The notes under the pieces are model-generated. The model did no database searches. It worked only from the letters and a program-made list of their open reading frames with translations, and was not told the DNA's origin. From Cutaneotrichosporon cavernicola (lineage: Eukaryota; Basidiomycota; Tremellomycetes; Trichosporonales; Trichosporonaceae), in the NCBI RefSeq assembly GCF_030864355.1, contig NC_083393.1:2232001-2296000 (forward strand): DNA of 64,000 bases, in the 5' to 3' direction. A program made the position numbers and the translations under genes. Shown here piece by piece: positions 11,060 to 21,459 of this stretch. How positions within the stretch are numbered: position 1 is the stretch's first letter; each line of letters starts with the position of its first letter.

Positions 11060-12403
11060 ATGTCCAACCGCTTCGCCAAGCCCTCTGTCCTCATCGTCGG
11101 CTCCGGCGAGTTTGGCTCGACGACCGCCGTCGAACTCCTCCGTTCGGGCAACTACTCGAGCGTCACCGTCCTCGACCGCCTGCAGACCATCCCTGCCGTC
11201 GACGCGGCGTCGACCGACATCAACAAGGTTGTGCGCTTCGACTACGCCGACGAAGAGTACGCTGTCCTCGCGCACGAGGCCATCCAGCGCTGGCTCCGCC
11301 CCGAGTGGAAGGGGATCTACTTCAACACCGGCTGCCTTGTTCGTGGCCTTACCGACCCCCAGTCGCAGCGGATCTACCAGAACTCACTTGCGCTCGAGCC
11401 GCGTACCCGCCTCCTCCATGACCCCGAGGAGATTCGCAAGGTCCTCTCTCCGTCTGGCAAGGCTGTGGTTGGGGAGAAGAGCCTCATCAAGAGCTTCCAC
11501 AACCCTCAGGGCGGGTGGGTGCATGCTTCGGGCGCTATCAACAAGCTGTACCGGGACATTGACTGGCTTGGCGGCAAGATCGTCACTGGTGCGGACGTTA
11601 CCGAGCTCATTAAGAGCGATGATGGCTCGGATGTCGTCGGTGTTAGGTGTAGGGACGGGCGCGAGTTCCGCGCCGACAAGATCATCATGGCCATGGGGTC
11701 GTGGACTGGCGCCCACCCCGCTCTGAGGGGCGTGTTCCCAGACAACCTCCTGGTGCCGACGGGCCAGACGGTCGCCGCGGTCCAGCTCACGCCGGAGGAG
11801 CACGCACGCTACGCCGACATGCCAACAATCGCCAACCTCGAGGGTTCGGGCTACTACCAGTTCCCTCCCAACCAGACGGGTCTCGTCAAGTTTGCCCTCC
11901 ACGCCGGCGGCTATGTCCTCCCCTCCAACATCCCTCGCACGGCTGCGGACCCCAAGGCGGTCGAGTTTTCGGAGAAGAACCGCGTCGGCTGGATCCCGCG
12001 CCAGAGCTTCAAGAACATGCGCGACAAGTTTGCCGAGCTCTGGCCCGAGCTCGCCAAGAAGCCCATGGCATACACCCGCATGTGCTGGTACTCTGACACG
12101 CCCGACGGTAACTGGGTCATCGACTTTGCGCCCCAGTACCCCTCGCTCCTTATCGCTTCAGGAGGTGCGGGTCACGCGTTCAAGTTCCTCCCGGTTATGG
12201 GCGAGCTCATTCGCGGCCGCCTCGAGGGTCACCTCCCAACCAACCTCGTTAAGAAGTGGGCCATCAACCGCGAAGTGCCATTGGTTGACCTCGACCGTGA
12301 TGGTCGTCCCGGTCGCCAGCCCCTGGTTCTCGGCGACCTTACTACGCTCGAGGAGCTGGGGCCGCTCGCTCCCAACGCGGAGAAGCGCGAGTCGCGGTTG
12401 TAA
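11060..12403 (+). CDS. FAD-dependent amine oxidase (fructosyl-amino-acid/saccharopine oxidase type), peroxisomal tail, 447 aa
   Basis: D-amino-acid-oxidase-fold flavoenzyme that oxidises a secondary amine to imine, releasing hydrogen peroxide. It is intronless. The dinucleotide-binding motif VGSGEFG lies at residues 11-17. The block TDINKVVRFDYADEEYAVLA is typical of fructosyl-amino-acid (Amadori) oxidases and L-saccharopine oxidase. Near the C-terminus MCWYSDTPDGNWVID matches the segment carrying the cysteine that binds flavin covalently in monomeric sarcosine and fructosyl-amine oxidases. The protein ends in SRL, a canonical PTS1, so a peroxisomal matrix enzyme is predicted, where catalase would deal with the peroxide. 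The substrate cannot be settled from sequence: fructosyl-lysine, saccharopine, pipecolate or sarcosine are all possible. Confidence 0.82.
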   Translation: MSNRFAKPSVLIVGSGEFGSTTAVELLRSGNYSSVTVLDRLQTIPAVDAASTDINKVVRFDYADEEYAVLAHEAIQRWLRPEWKGIYFNTGCLVRGLTDPQSQRIYQNSLALEPRTRLLHDPEEIRKVLSPSGKAVVGEKSLIKSFHNPQGGWVHASGAINKLYRDIDWLGGKIVTGADVTELIKSDDGSDVVGVRCRDGREFRADKIIMAMGSWTGAHPALRGVFPDNLLVPTGQTVAAVQLTPEEHARYADMPTIANLEGSGYYQFPPNQTGLVKFALHAGGYVLPSNIPRTAADPKAVEFSEKNRVGWIPRQSFKNMRDKFAELWPELAKKPMAYTRMCWYSDTPDGNWVIDFAPQYPSLLIASGGAGHAFKFLPVMGELIRGRLEGHLPTNLVKKWAINREVPLVDLDRDGRPGRQPLVLGDLTTLEELGPLAPNAEKRESRL

Positions 12404-12706
12404 AATTAGGATAGGATATCGTACACCTGAGAAGAGGTATTCATAGTAGCCACAATGCATAAGACGTCATCATGGGCTGGTACGATCTGGCGACTCTGCC
12501 GGTGGAGTTTCGGCGTTCGCGGTCGGTGAAGGCAGAGAGTTGGGCTGAGGGAGAGTGCATGTAACAGGAGACTCACTTGGATTCCGCTTGATTTGCGGTT
12601 TGCCCCCAAAAGAGTGGCCGACCAGGTTCCGCTCAGTCCGCCAACCGAAAGATGCCGATACGTACATACTCAATCATCAACAACTCACACTACCCAGAGA
12701 GCAAGC

Positions 12707-14968
12707 ATGCCCCGCGCTGCAGACGCACCGCGTCACCAACGCACATATCGCGCATGTACAGCATGCCGCGCTGCCAAGTTGCGCTGCGACCTCGGCCCCA
12801 TCGACGCGCCCGAGGACTTGCCGTGCCGTCGTTGTCGACGCACAGGCCGCAAATGCGAGTTCACCGAGTCCTATCAACGCAAGCGCCGCACAGACAGGTA
12901 TGTCCTCAATACCGTCTGGCTGACTCAGTGTGCCAGGTACACCGATAGCGTCGAGTAGTACCCGATTCGAGATACCTTCGCGAGACGCCCGGCTCGATTT
13001 GGTGGGAGGAAACCTCGAGACGCCGGCCGACGCACTGCGCCTCCTCTCGTCCGTGTCGGCTGATCGGCCGGCCGCACCCGCCTTCCAACCGGACCCAGCG
13101 TTCGAGGGGGAGGTATGGAGCTGTTGGCCACCGGTCCGCGAGGGGCTTCTCACCAGTGCCGAAGCTAGCACACTGGTGGCCTTGTACGCGCGGAATATCA
13201 ATCCGTGTCATCCTGTCGTCTCGGCCGAACTGTTTGACCGCGATAACGCCTCTCTTCTCTTACAAGAACCGCTACTTGTCGGGGCGATAACTTGCGTCGC
13301 GGCTCGATATGCCGATCTCGGACCGAGCTTTGATGCGCGGGAACCAAGCCGCGCGCGCCTGGTCCAGGCGAGGATAGTCGAGTGGCTGCTGGGCCGCATC
13401 GCGAGGCTCGTGATGGGTTCCAGCGCAATGCGGACCATTGGGACAGTGGAGGCGCTGTTGATTCTGTCCGAGTGGCCGCCACGGTCGATGCTCGTCGAGG
13501 ATAGTGTTGGGGATGCGTGTCCCAGTAGCGCGTGTAAGCACCAGGACGATGTGGCGTGGACAAACGTCGCCCTAGCGGTACGGATTGCACAGGAGGTCGG
13601 GTTACACGACGAGACAACTTACGTGCCGGCCAACACGTCGGATTGGCAGACACGGCGGCGGGTCAACGTGTGGATTCGTGAGTTGGGGATCGAGCCAGCT
13701 GACGTCTGAATGCATGAGTGCAGATCAACAGTGCGTGGGCCCCTGGTGAACTGGTGGGACTGACGATAGTATTGCGGGACGGCTGGGTCGCGACGCCCTC
13801 ATTTCTACAAGTACGTCTTCTGAGACGTCGCTGATGCTAGAAATGGCGACGAGTTGGTGGGACCAGTTCTTCCTAATGAGCTGTGAACGGCTGGAAACCA
13901 AGGCCCTCCCTATACCCAGTGCCCGTCCGTTTTGGCGCCACAGCCGTGTTACTGCTGAGCACGCACATGTACGTGCTCCCCCCACGTGGTTGACATTAGG
14001 TGATTGCGATCTGCCACCAGACGCTGTATCCGTCTCCGGACGTGACGGCGGACTTGATCCGCACGGGACGGTTCCAGAGCTTCCTGGACCGCTTGAAGCC
14101 CGAGTTGAACCATTTGTGGACGTGGGCCACAGGCGGACTCGACTCGGACGCGGATGCTGCTGCGGGATCGCCAGACCAGAGACGGAGTGTGGATATCAAC
14201 CGCATCTTCTGGCGGATTGACCACGACTACGTGCGGTGAGTGTCGTCGTAGTTTTAGAGTTGAAGGAGAGGGGCGTGAGGCGCTTGACAACGCGCTCACC
14301 CCAGATTATACGCCAACGCCATCGCGATGCGCGCGGCCGTCTCGCGCCTCCTCCGCGGTGCACCGATGCCCAGACAGCGAACACCCGGCGGCGAGCGCAT
14401 CATGGCGACAACCGTCATCATCTCCGTTGAAGGCGTGCAGATGATCGAGGCGGTGGACTCGGCCGTCGCCCTCCTCGAACACGGCATCGAATGCCACCGC
14501 CGTGGCGTCCTTCGCTTCTGTCCTGGCCGGACATTTCAACGCATTGTATGTCCCACGACGGCTAAAGCTAACGCGGAGATGTTCGCAAGCGTCTTCCTCA
14601 TGAAAGCTCTCTCGCACGGCGCTGTGGCAGAGAAAGAACCCGCCGTACTCGATCTACAGCACCGGATGCTCACGTGTTTCCGCGAGGCCGCAGTCGACGA
14701 CGAGCACATTGCGGCTGAGATTGCACGTCTCCTTGAGAGGGTCTTCCCCGCCCTTCCAGCTCTCCCCCACCCAGCCCACCAGGCTCACCCAGCCCCAACA
14801 CTGCCAGCCATGCCGCTCCCCGATCCCGAGCTCGAGCCGAGCCATGGTTTCGATCTCGGGGCTCTAAACGATGCGCCCGATGATGCTGACGTCTTCGCCA
14901 ACTGGGGCTTTGACCCCGTCCTCATCCTTAATGAGATGGATGCGTTCATCCAGTCTATGGATAGATAG
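12707..14968 (+). CDS. Zn2Cys6 fungal transcription factor, about 671 aa, seven-exon model
   Basis: Start chosen at the ATG at 12707 (MPRAADAP). The N-terminal binuclear cluster reads CTACRAAKLRC, then CRRCRRTGRKC. The middle region carries the usual fungal-TF helices. Introns: 12898-12928, about 13678-13723, 13731-13769, 13811-13840, 13969-13999 and 14236-14304. The frame before and after 13770 is fixed by AGRLGRDALIST (the family's GRP-like motif) and by the 30-nt intron that follows. To reach it from exon 2 with canonical donors, a 7-nt exon at 13724-13730 is needed; total coding length is then 2016 nt. An alternative skips it using a weak GTTGGG donor. A 33-nt in-frame stretch at about 14547-14579 might be a further intron. 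It lies between the amine oxidase and the MCT-type transporter on the same strand; the target is unknown. Confidence 0.78.
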
Positions 14969-15316
14969 GGCCTTTGATGAATCCCGAGGCTGCTATATCA
15001 GGAATCTATGGCCACGTGCACCGGCGTCAGCCGACGGACACCGCCGAGACCGCCGCAATATCCGCACCGGCGTCACCCGTGTGGGCTCAGGCTGACTGAT
15101 GCAACAAGTCTACTCGACTCTTCTCTACATCTTACTCTATTTCTGCATGAGCTCGGTACCCGCATCGCGACGCGGGCCATACGTTTACACTATTTGAGGT
15201 GACAAACCTCTGACGAATGGTGACCTCGACTTGTCACTTGTTCAATAATCAATCAATTTTCAGCCCCCATACTCCACCCCGGCATCTCCGCCGAAGACCC
15301 GCTCCACAAAATCAAC
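14969..15316 (+). promoter_or_regulatory. Intergenic region upstream of MCT-like transporter
   Basis: 348 bp without a gene. An A/T-rich patch at about 15240-15262 lies about 60 bp before the start codon. A half-matching GCCGAAGACCCG occurs at 15291-15302; its CGG spacing differs from the cluster element described elsewhere. Confidence 0.35.
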
Positions 15317-16760
15317 ATGGCACCAGACAAGATGGCGCCACCAGCGTCGTCGGCGCCATCAACATCGACGATGGTGCCAGACGATGAATTCAAGGATAAA
15401 GAGAAAGGCAGTCCGATCCCGGATGCAGAATGTCTGGCGTCATCCAGTGATCCGGATGACGTGCCGCTCGACCGCGAGCCCGAGGATCACCGCGACTACC
15501 CCGACGGCGGGTATGGGTGGGTCATTGTGATCTGTGGCTTCCTGGTATGTTTTCTTTCTGCTGTCCAACTGACATAAGCTCAACTTCTCAACATGGGGTG
15601 TGAATACGGCGTTTGGCATCTACCTCGCGTACGATCTGGAGAATCCTCGATTCAAGGGGGCGCGGGATATCGACTTTGCCTTCATCGGCTCTCTGTCGCT
15701 GTCGCTAGCGCTGGCCGTTGCGCCGTTTTCAAACTTTCTCGCGAGGACGTATCACTGGCGAATTCCGTTGATGACAGGGAGTGTGTGTGTGACGGCGGGG
15801 CAAATTCTGGCGGGCTTTTGCACTTCCATCTGGCAACTGTACCTCACGCAAGGCGTGTTGTTCGCCATTGGACTTGGAATGACGATGGTTGTTTCGGGGC
15901 CAATTGTGACCCAGTGGTTTGGGTTGAAACGCGCGTTTGCGGTCGGTATCGTCTCGGCCGGGAGTGGCGGCGGCGCCCTCTTCTTCTCCAACATCACCCG
16001 ACTCACTCTCTCCCACTTGGACCGGAGGTGGGCGTGCGTCATCAACGGATGCATCTCAGCAGCAGGCCTCATCCCCGCCATCCTGTTCTTCAAGACGCGC
16101 TCAACGAAATTAAAAGTCCGCTTTGAGCCGTTCCAAATCTCCTTCTTCAAAAACCCAGGCTTCATCTGCATGTGTTTCTGGGGCGGCTTCATCCTCTTTG
16201 CCTACGCAATCGGTATTTACACCATCCCGCTATATGCCGTACAAGGGTTAGGGATGACGCAGAAGGACGGTTCAACTCTCCAGTCCCTGCTGGCAGTGGG
16301 ACAGATTGTCGGTCGCCCACTGTCGGGATACTTTCTCGACAAGGTGGGCCGGTTCAACGGTGCGATTGTCACTACCCTCATCGCGTCCATCTCGTGTCTC
16401 GCTGTCTGGCTGGTAGCGCAGAACTTTCACGTGCTCGCCTTTGCAGCGTTTCTGCAGGGCGCGAGCTCGGGCGTCTTCTGGTCAACTTGCCAGGCCCTCC
16501 TCACCGACCTTGTGGGTATTCGAGACATGGCGAGCGCGTTGTCGGTGCTTTGGTTCAGCATCGTTGCGCCAGGTATCGTGTCGCAGCCGATCGCGATCTG
16601 GTTGACAAACTACTCGCGCGATACGCTCCATCGTACAGGAACAGCAGCGTTCCAGTACGGTATCGTATTCGCTGGTGTTGCATTCTTCGCATCCTCCGTA
16701 TCGCTCTACGGGACAAAACGATACATACAGGGCGACTGGAAGGTGTTCAAGAGGTGTTGA
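15317..16760 (+). CDS. MFS monocarboxylate-transporter-like protein (MCH family), 469 aa
   Basis: Twelve-span transporter of the monocarboxylate porter family; fungal members carry diverse small acids or riboflavin rather than lactate. After a 60-residue hydrophilic N-terminus comes the family hallmark DGGYGWVIV that opens the first span. One 34-nt intron (15545-15578, donor GTATGT, acceptor TAAG) is needed to continue into NFSTWGVNTAFGIYL. The central loop is short and a second six-span half starts near ISFFKNPGFICMCFWGG. It ends 108 bp from the convergent chitin deacetylase gene. The substrate is unknown. Confidence 0.88.
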
Positions 16761-16868
16761 AGTAGAGATAGAGATAGATCTGTATCACTATGCATTGTTC
16801 AGGTATTATGGAAACATAGGGGCCAATGTTCGCCCGGTTTGGGCTAGCTACCTAAAGCTAAAAGTGTC

Positions 16869-18223
16869 CTAGAGGAGGAGAGCAAGGGCGGGGATGAGGA
16901 TGGCAGCGGAGAAGAAGGAGACGCCGATGCGAACAGCAGAGCTGTTCTTGTTGCCCTGCTGAGTGTTGGCGGTCTTCTTGGCCTCGTCAGCGCTGGAAGA
17001 GACGGTCGCGTTGGCAGTCGCCTCAGGGACAACGCTGGAAGAAGGGAGAGCCGAGGTGGGGTTGGCCCACGAAGCGTTGGTTCCCATGGCGGTCTGGACC
17101 TCACCGACACTCATGGCGGAGGCAACAGGCCCGTCGTTACCCTTGGCGTTCTGGTACCACAGAAGGCCGTATGCTTCGGGGGCGGTCAAAACAGTCCATC
17201 CATTCTCCTTCATGAGCGGGTACGAGTTGATGAAGACCTGGACGGTGTCGTTGTTAAGTTCGTGTTCGAGGGGCACGATACCTGGGCTCTTGGGACCGGT
17301 GATGAAACCAGTCATGACGGCCGTGACGCTGTCGACAGTTGTGCCGTCCGTGGGAATCTTCCAATCATTCGTGTCCTTGTTCCACACGACTGTCTCCAAT
17401 CCGAAAACCTGCTTGGCAATTGTGCGAACACGGTTATCGACATCGCCATATGGTGGGCGCCAGAAAGCCGGAATACGACCGCCAGTGAGATCGGAAATGA
17501 TCTGCATCGTCCACCCAAGCTCGCCGACGACTTGTTCGTTGGTAAGCGTCGTCATCATCGGGTGCGCCCAAGTGTGTACGGCAATGTGGCCACCCTGGGT
17601 GAACGCCTCTTGCATCGTCTTGGGCGCGGTCTGGATGTTGGACCCAATCATGAAGTGGGTGGCATTCTTCTCGATCTGATTGCTGCGCAAAAAGTCGTAC
17701 AGCCTGGGCGAAGCGTCCGTGGGTCCATCGTCAAAGTTGAGGAGCCAAGTGCCGTTGGGAGCTTCAAAGTAGTCGCTGGGGGCGATGCAACCCCATGTAA
17801 ACGAGCAGACGTCGGGGTTATTTCCACCATTGTTAATGCCGTTGTACGCTGACCCGCTGGATCCAGAGGCGGTCGCGACGGGGTTGTTGGAGGGAAGCTG
17901 GGTCGAGTTGAGCTTGTCAAGCCATGCCTTTGGGAGAGTGCTGGGGTCGGGCGTCTTCCAGTTGGTCGGGTAGTGGCTCGCAAAGTCTGGAGTCAGCGGG
18001 GAAGGTTGGACTCGGGGGGGGGAAGGGTTGGACTCGGCAGCGAGGTTGGACTCGGCAGCGAGGTTGGACCCGGCAGGCATGTTGACTCACCAGGCGAGTT
18101 TGGGTCTGGAATGGCGCCGTCACGCTTGAACAGCGCCGCAAAAGGCGTATCACGGTGCTGGAAAGTCGGGAGGGCGGACGCCGCGGCGAGCGGAAGCGAA
18201 AGGGAAAGGAGGGAGAAGAGCAT
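16869..18223 (-). CDS. CDA: Chitin deacetylase (CE4), secreted and probably GPI-anchored, 416 aa
   Basis: Removes acetyl groups from cell-wall chitin to give chitosan. The ATG at 18223 opens a signal peptide (MLFSLLSLSLPLAAASA); an upstream in-frame TTG is not used. One 104-nt intron (17987-18090) contains a minisatellite. CE4 motifs appear in order: NFDDGPT (metal and catalytic Asp), HTWAHP (metal His pair), RPPYGD, DTNDW and LEHEL. A Ser/Thr/Ala-rich stem precedes a hydrophobic C-terminus (FFSAAILIPALALLL), which fits GPI attachment as in the cryptococcal Cda proteins. Several N-glycosylation sequons (NGT, NAT, NDT) are present. Confidence 0.92.
17987..18090 (-). repeat. Minisatellite inside chitin deacetylase intron
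   Basis: The intron holds three head-to-tail 18-bp units (GGTTGGACTCGGCAGCGA type) starting at 18026, 18044 and 18062, plus a degenerate fourth near 18004 and a run of nine G at about 18014. The first two units are identical and the third has changes at its end. Confidence 0.75.
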
Positions 18224-18891
18224 GGTGGGAATCACAGTCAAAGAGTGTCGAAGGTAGTGTTAGAAACAAGCCTGACGAGACGATGTGGTAGATGCTCGAC
18301 GGTGTTGGCGTTGATAAACCAGCCAGACGTAGTGGGTGATGTGAGTCTATGTGTGAACTGGATCGTTGAAGAGATCGGGTCAGAGATCGGATCAGCCATC
18401 CTTGTATGATTCTCGGCCGTCATGCTCAGGCGACGGATGGAGTGTCTCAAAACTTGGGTTGAGTTGCAACAGGGGATGGCGAGCGGTATCAGTTCTATTT
18501 CTGGAAAAGACTAACTCAAACTCGACCTCTTTCCGCCAGCCACACTACTAATGTTTGCCGACTAATTACAGGGAGGTGCCTTGTTCCCTATTACTTAGAG
18601 TCGTGCGTTTACGTAGGGGGCGTCAGTGTGAGAACAAGAAACCAATGAATCAGTGATCCAGTGATTCAGAGAGCTGTTCTTGGAACAACTAAGGTAAAGA
18701 GATCAGGGGGGGGACATCGGGACATGTGCACAAACACTGTTTACAACTGGCAAGTATCCCTGCCGCCGGTACCGCAGCCCTGTTCTACCTTCCACAACGC
18801 CGAGCTGTCCCATCAGTTTGGAGCGAGATTAGGGCAGGACGGGTACTGTCTACGTATCTCTGTTAGTTATTTGTGAGAGCGGGTTGGACGG

Positions 18892-18907
18892 CCGTTAAAC
18901 TTAACGG
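18892..18907. repeat. Perfect 7-bp inverted repeat
   Basis: CCGTTAA, 2-nt spacer, TTAACGG. It could bind a dimeric regulator; no target is evident. Confidence 0.5.
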
Positions 18908-18958
18908 TTTGGTCAGCGGACTCGGTAAATCAAACCATCCCAATCTCCGCCTCGGCCT

Positions 18959-18993
18959 TCGCCCTTCGCCCCTCGCCCCTCGCCCCTCGCCCA
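18959..18993 (+). repeat. Heptamer tandem array, five units
   Basis: Five consecutive 7-bp TCGCCCY units (final base A in the last). A simple low-complexity array in intergenic DNA. Confidence 0.7.
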
Positions 18994-19539
18994 GGCGCAT
19001 CTCACAACCAGGTCACTGAGACCGCCGCCCGTGCAGCATCGAACCGCCTCACCTATTCTCAGCCTTGAGGCGGTGTTGCTTGTTGCTATCAAGTGCCCAG
19101 GAACCCGGCATGTGTCATGGGCTTCTCACGGCACGGTGTAGAGCGAGATAGAAGCGAGGGAGCCGAGAACCGTCCTCCGCCGGAGGCACCGACGGAGGGC
19201 ACCTAGCGTCGGATGAATATCTAGTTGGCATGTATGGTTGGCATAGCCATTCAGCCATATGGCGCAGTTATTTCCATGTGCTTGTCAACGGATGATAGGA
19301 AAGGAGGCCTCCTCGAAATAGCGCTGGCGTATCAGCTGATGCCAGATATCGCGCATCTCCGAGCTCGTATGGACGTTGTTGAACAGGAATACCAAGCCTG
19401 AGGATCCCACTTTGGCATAAGGTAAGTGTACAACGTTCCCAAACTAGTCTGGCGGTGATTCGAACTCATGACACGCGGGTGTAGAATCGGGTGTCAAGCG
19501 GGGATTGGATTGGCCTACTTTATCGGCTTGCGTTGGCCC

Positions 19540-19593
19540 CAAGTTCAGAGCTGAACTTGACACACTCTGAACTTGTTTGTCACTCTGAACTTG
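19540..19593. repeat. Cluster of CTGAACTTG boxes
   Basis: CTGAACTTG occurs at 19551, 19567 and 19585 in direct orientation, and once inverted (CAAGTTCAG) at 19540. The first two form the inverted repeat AAGTTCAG-AG-CTGAACTT. Possible protein-binding array or relic of a short tandem duplication. Confidence 0.45.
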
Positions 19594-19893
19594 CGATGAT
19601 ATCAGTGCGAAACGGGATGCAGGGGGTGTGGTGATCGTGAGTGCGGTATTTTAGGGCTCTAGCCGAGCAGGGTTAGCATTACAGGCACATGGGCATGGCC
19701 CCAAAACTTGGTGTGGCTTGTGGCGCGTGATGGTTGCGCAGGGCCGAGGGTTGCTCTATCTGGAAGGTGGCCGCAGCAACCAACCTGCTCTTCTGATCTC
19801 TCTTGCTATCAAGCGAGGCCAAGGGCTTCGGGCATGTACTATACGTGCGCAGTCCAAGATCAATCCATTCATTCCCAAACCAGTACACATAAA

Positions 19894-21459
19894 CTAGTAG
19901 ACATAAACCATTTCGTCGTTCTCAAAGTCGGTGAGGTCGAGCAGCGCGTTCTGTCCGAGCCGAACGCCAGCGCCTTCCTCCTGGACCTCCTCCTGCGCCT
20001 CCCATTTCGAGCTCATCGACGTGTCCTTGATGAACTCGGGTTTGCCATTAGCGACGCGCTGGCGCTGTCGCTGCTTGTTGAGGAATCCAAGCACAATAAC
20101 CTGGAGCCCAATAACAGCGAGGAGGGCGCAGAACATGCCCATGACAATCTTGACGCCGGGGCGGTACTGCGGCTTATCCTTGCTCTGGAAGAGGTATGGG
20201 CCGATAATGTTGCCCGCAGCCGAGCCGGCATTGTACAATGACATGATGGTCGATTTCTTGGTTTGGCCGGCAGTGTTGGCCGCCATCCAAGTTACGATCA
20301 GGGGGTTTCCGCCGTAGAGGGCGGAAATGAGGTAGAAACCGACGAGGGCGGGAGCCTGCTTGAATCCAGTAGAGGTGGATTGGGTGTAGAGGAGTGCGAG
20401 GCCGATGATTACCGGAATAACAAAGATGGCCAAGACGGCGCCCTTGAGGCGCCAGACTTGGGCAGCGTACGACGCGGCAATGATAGCAATGAATTGGAGC
20501 GCTCCAAAGGGAATGTTGAGGAGAGATGTGGTGCCCTTGTCGAAACCAAAGCCGGCAATAAGAGTCGGTCCAAAAGCGTTGGAAACCGAGGCGCCAATGT
20601 TAAGTAGCAAACTCATGAAGAGCCAGAGCCACGATTTGGGGTCGTAGAACATCTCCCATACCTGCGAAAACTTGTACTCGTGCGAACCGGTACCAGTGTT
20701 ATTGGCGCGGAGGCGTTCGTAAGCTTGGGCCTTCTCGCGCTCGTCGAGGAAACGCGCACTTTCAATGTCGCTGTCGAGGACGAACCAAACAAGCGGAGCA
20801 GAGAGGACGGTAATAACACCGACAATGATGAAGATGAGTTGCCAAGCCTTGACGTGTTCATTCTTGACGTGGCCCAGAGCCCACGAGAGGAACGATCCAA
20901 AAATGGTGGCCAGACCGTTGGTCGAGTACCACGCAGCGACGCGGGACGGTTGCTCGGCGCGGCGGTACCATTGAGCAGTGAGCATGCCGAAAAGCGGCAG
21001 GCATCCTGCCTCGAACAGACCGAGCAAGAATCGGGTTGCGAGGAGGCCGCCGAAATTGTGCGCGGCGGCCATACAAGTCGCTGCGATGCCCCATCCAAGC
21101 ACCATTCCAGTCATGAGGTGTCGCGCCGGGACGCGGACGAGAAGATAGGAAGAGAAGGGCTGCCATGCGAGTTGGGCGATGGCGTTTATGCTCGCAATCG
21201 TAGAATAGTCCTGCCCTTTGAGACCAGTGTCCTGGCTCAGGCCCCAGACGTTTCCGAGACCAAGAACAGACTTGTCGAGGATCTGCAGAAAGTAGATCCA
21301 GATAAGGATCGAGAGGATTCGCTTATCCGTCTTGTGCCGGATCCGGTCATTGTCCTCTTGCGTGAGGGTGACGGGCTCGGGTGCCACGTCCTTGCTGTCG
21401 CGCTCGATGTCGACGTCGGCGTGTTCGTTGTACGCTACTGTCTCCTTTGGTGTAGACAT
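19894..21459 (-). CDS. MFS anion:cation symporter, Dal5/allantoate-permease family, 521 aa
   Basis: Intronless frame from ATG 21459. Twelve predicted spans. The N-terminal half has KRILSILIWIYFLQILDKSVLG, the ACS-family signature region around the first span, and GLFEAGCLPLFGMLTAQWYRR in spans 4-5. In budding yeast this family includes Dal5 (allantoate, ureidosuccinate), Tna1 (nicotinate) and Vht1 (biotin), so an organic-anion substrate is likely but not identifiable. The cytosolic C-terminal tail is acidic (EEVQEEGAG). It has a long intergenic region on the CDA side and its own promoter at 21460 onward. Confidence 0.85.
   Translation of the reverse strand: MSTPKETVAYNEHADVDIERDSKDVAPEPVTLTQEDNDRIRHKTDKRILSILIWIYFLQILDKSVLGLGNVWGLSQDTGLKGQDYSTIASINAIAQLAWQPFSSYLLVRVPARHLMTGMVLGWGIAATCMAAAHNFGGLLATRFLLGLFEAGCLPLFGMLTAQWYRRAEQPSRVAAWYSTNGLATIFGSFLSWALGHVKNEHVKAWQLIFIIVGVITVLSAPLVWFVLDSDIESARFLDEREKAQAYERLRANNTGTGSHEYKFSQVWEMFYDPKSWLWLFMSLLLNIGASVSNAFGPTLIAGFGFDKGTTSLLNIPFGALQFIAIIAASYAAQVWRLKGAVLAIFVIPVIIGLALLYTQSTSTGFKQAPALVGFYLISALYGGNPLIVTWMAANTAGQTKKSTIMSLYNAGSAAGNIIGPYLFQSKDKPQYRPGVKIVMGMFCALLAVIGLQVIVLGFLNKQRQRQRVANGKPEFIKDTSMSSKWEAQEEVQEEGAGVRLGQNALLDLTDFENDEMVYVY

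Larger units (their letters stand above)
18224..19893. other. 1.67-kb intergenic region upstream of CDA
   Basis: No convincing gene on either strand. It contains a perfect inverted repeat CCGTTAA-AC-TTAACGG at 18892-18907, a five-unit heptamer array TCGCCCY at 18959-18993, a tRNA-3'-end-like stretch near 19447-19500 that does not fold, and a cluster of CTGAACTTG boxes at 19540-19593. The part nearest 18224 is presumably the CDA promoter. Confidence 0.5.

Noticed and set aside
15291..15302. GCCGAAGACCCG near the MCT-like start as a fifth cluster element
   Set aside because: Its CGG triplets are 5 bp apart rather than 6, and the gene is 20 kb from the cluster.
19447..19500. tRNA-like 3' end (GTTCGAATCACC on the minus strand)
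   Set aside because: The T-stem does not pair and no matching acceptor or anticodon arm lies upstream. At most a tRNA-derived relic.
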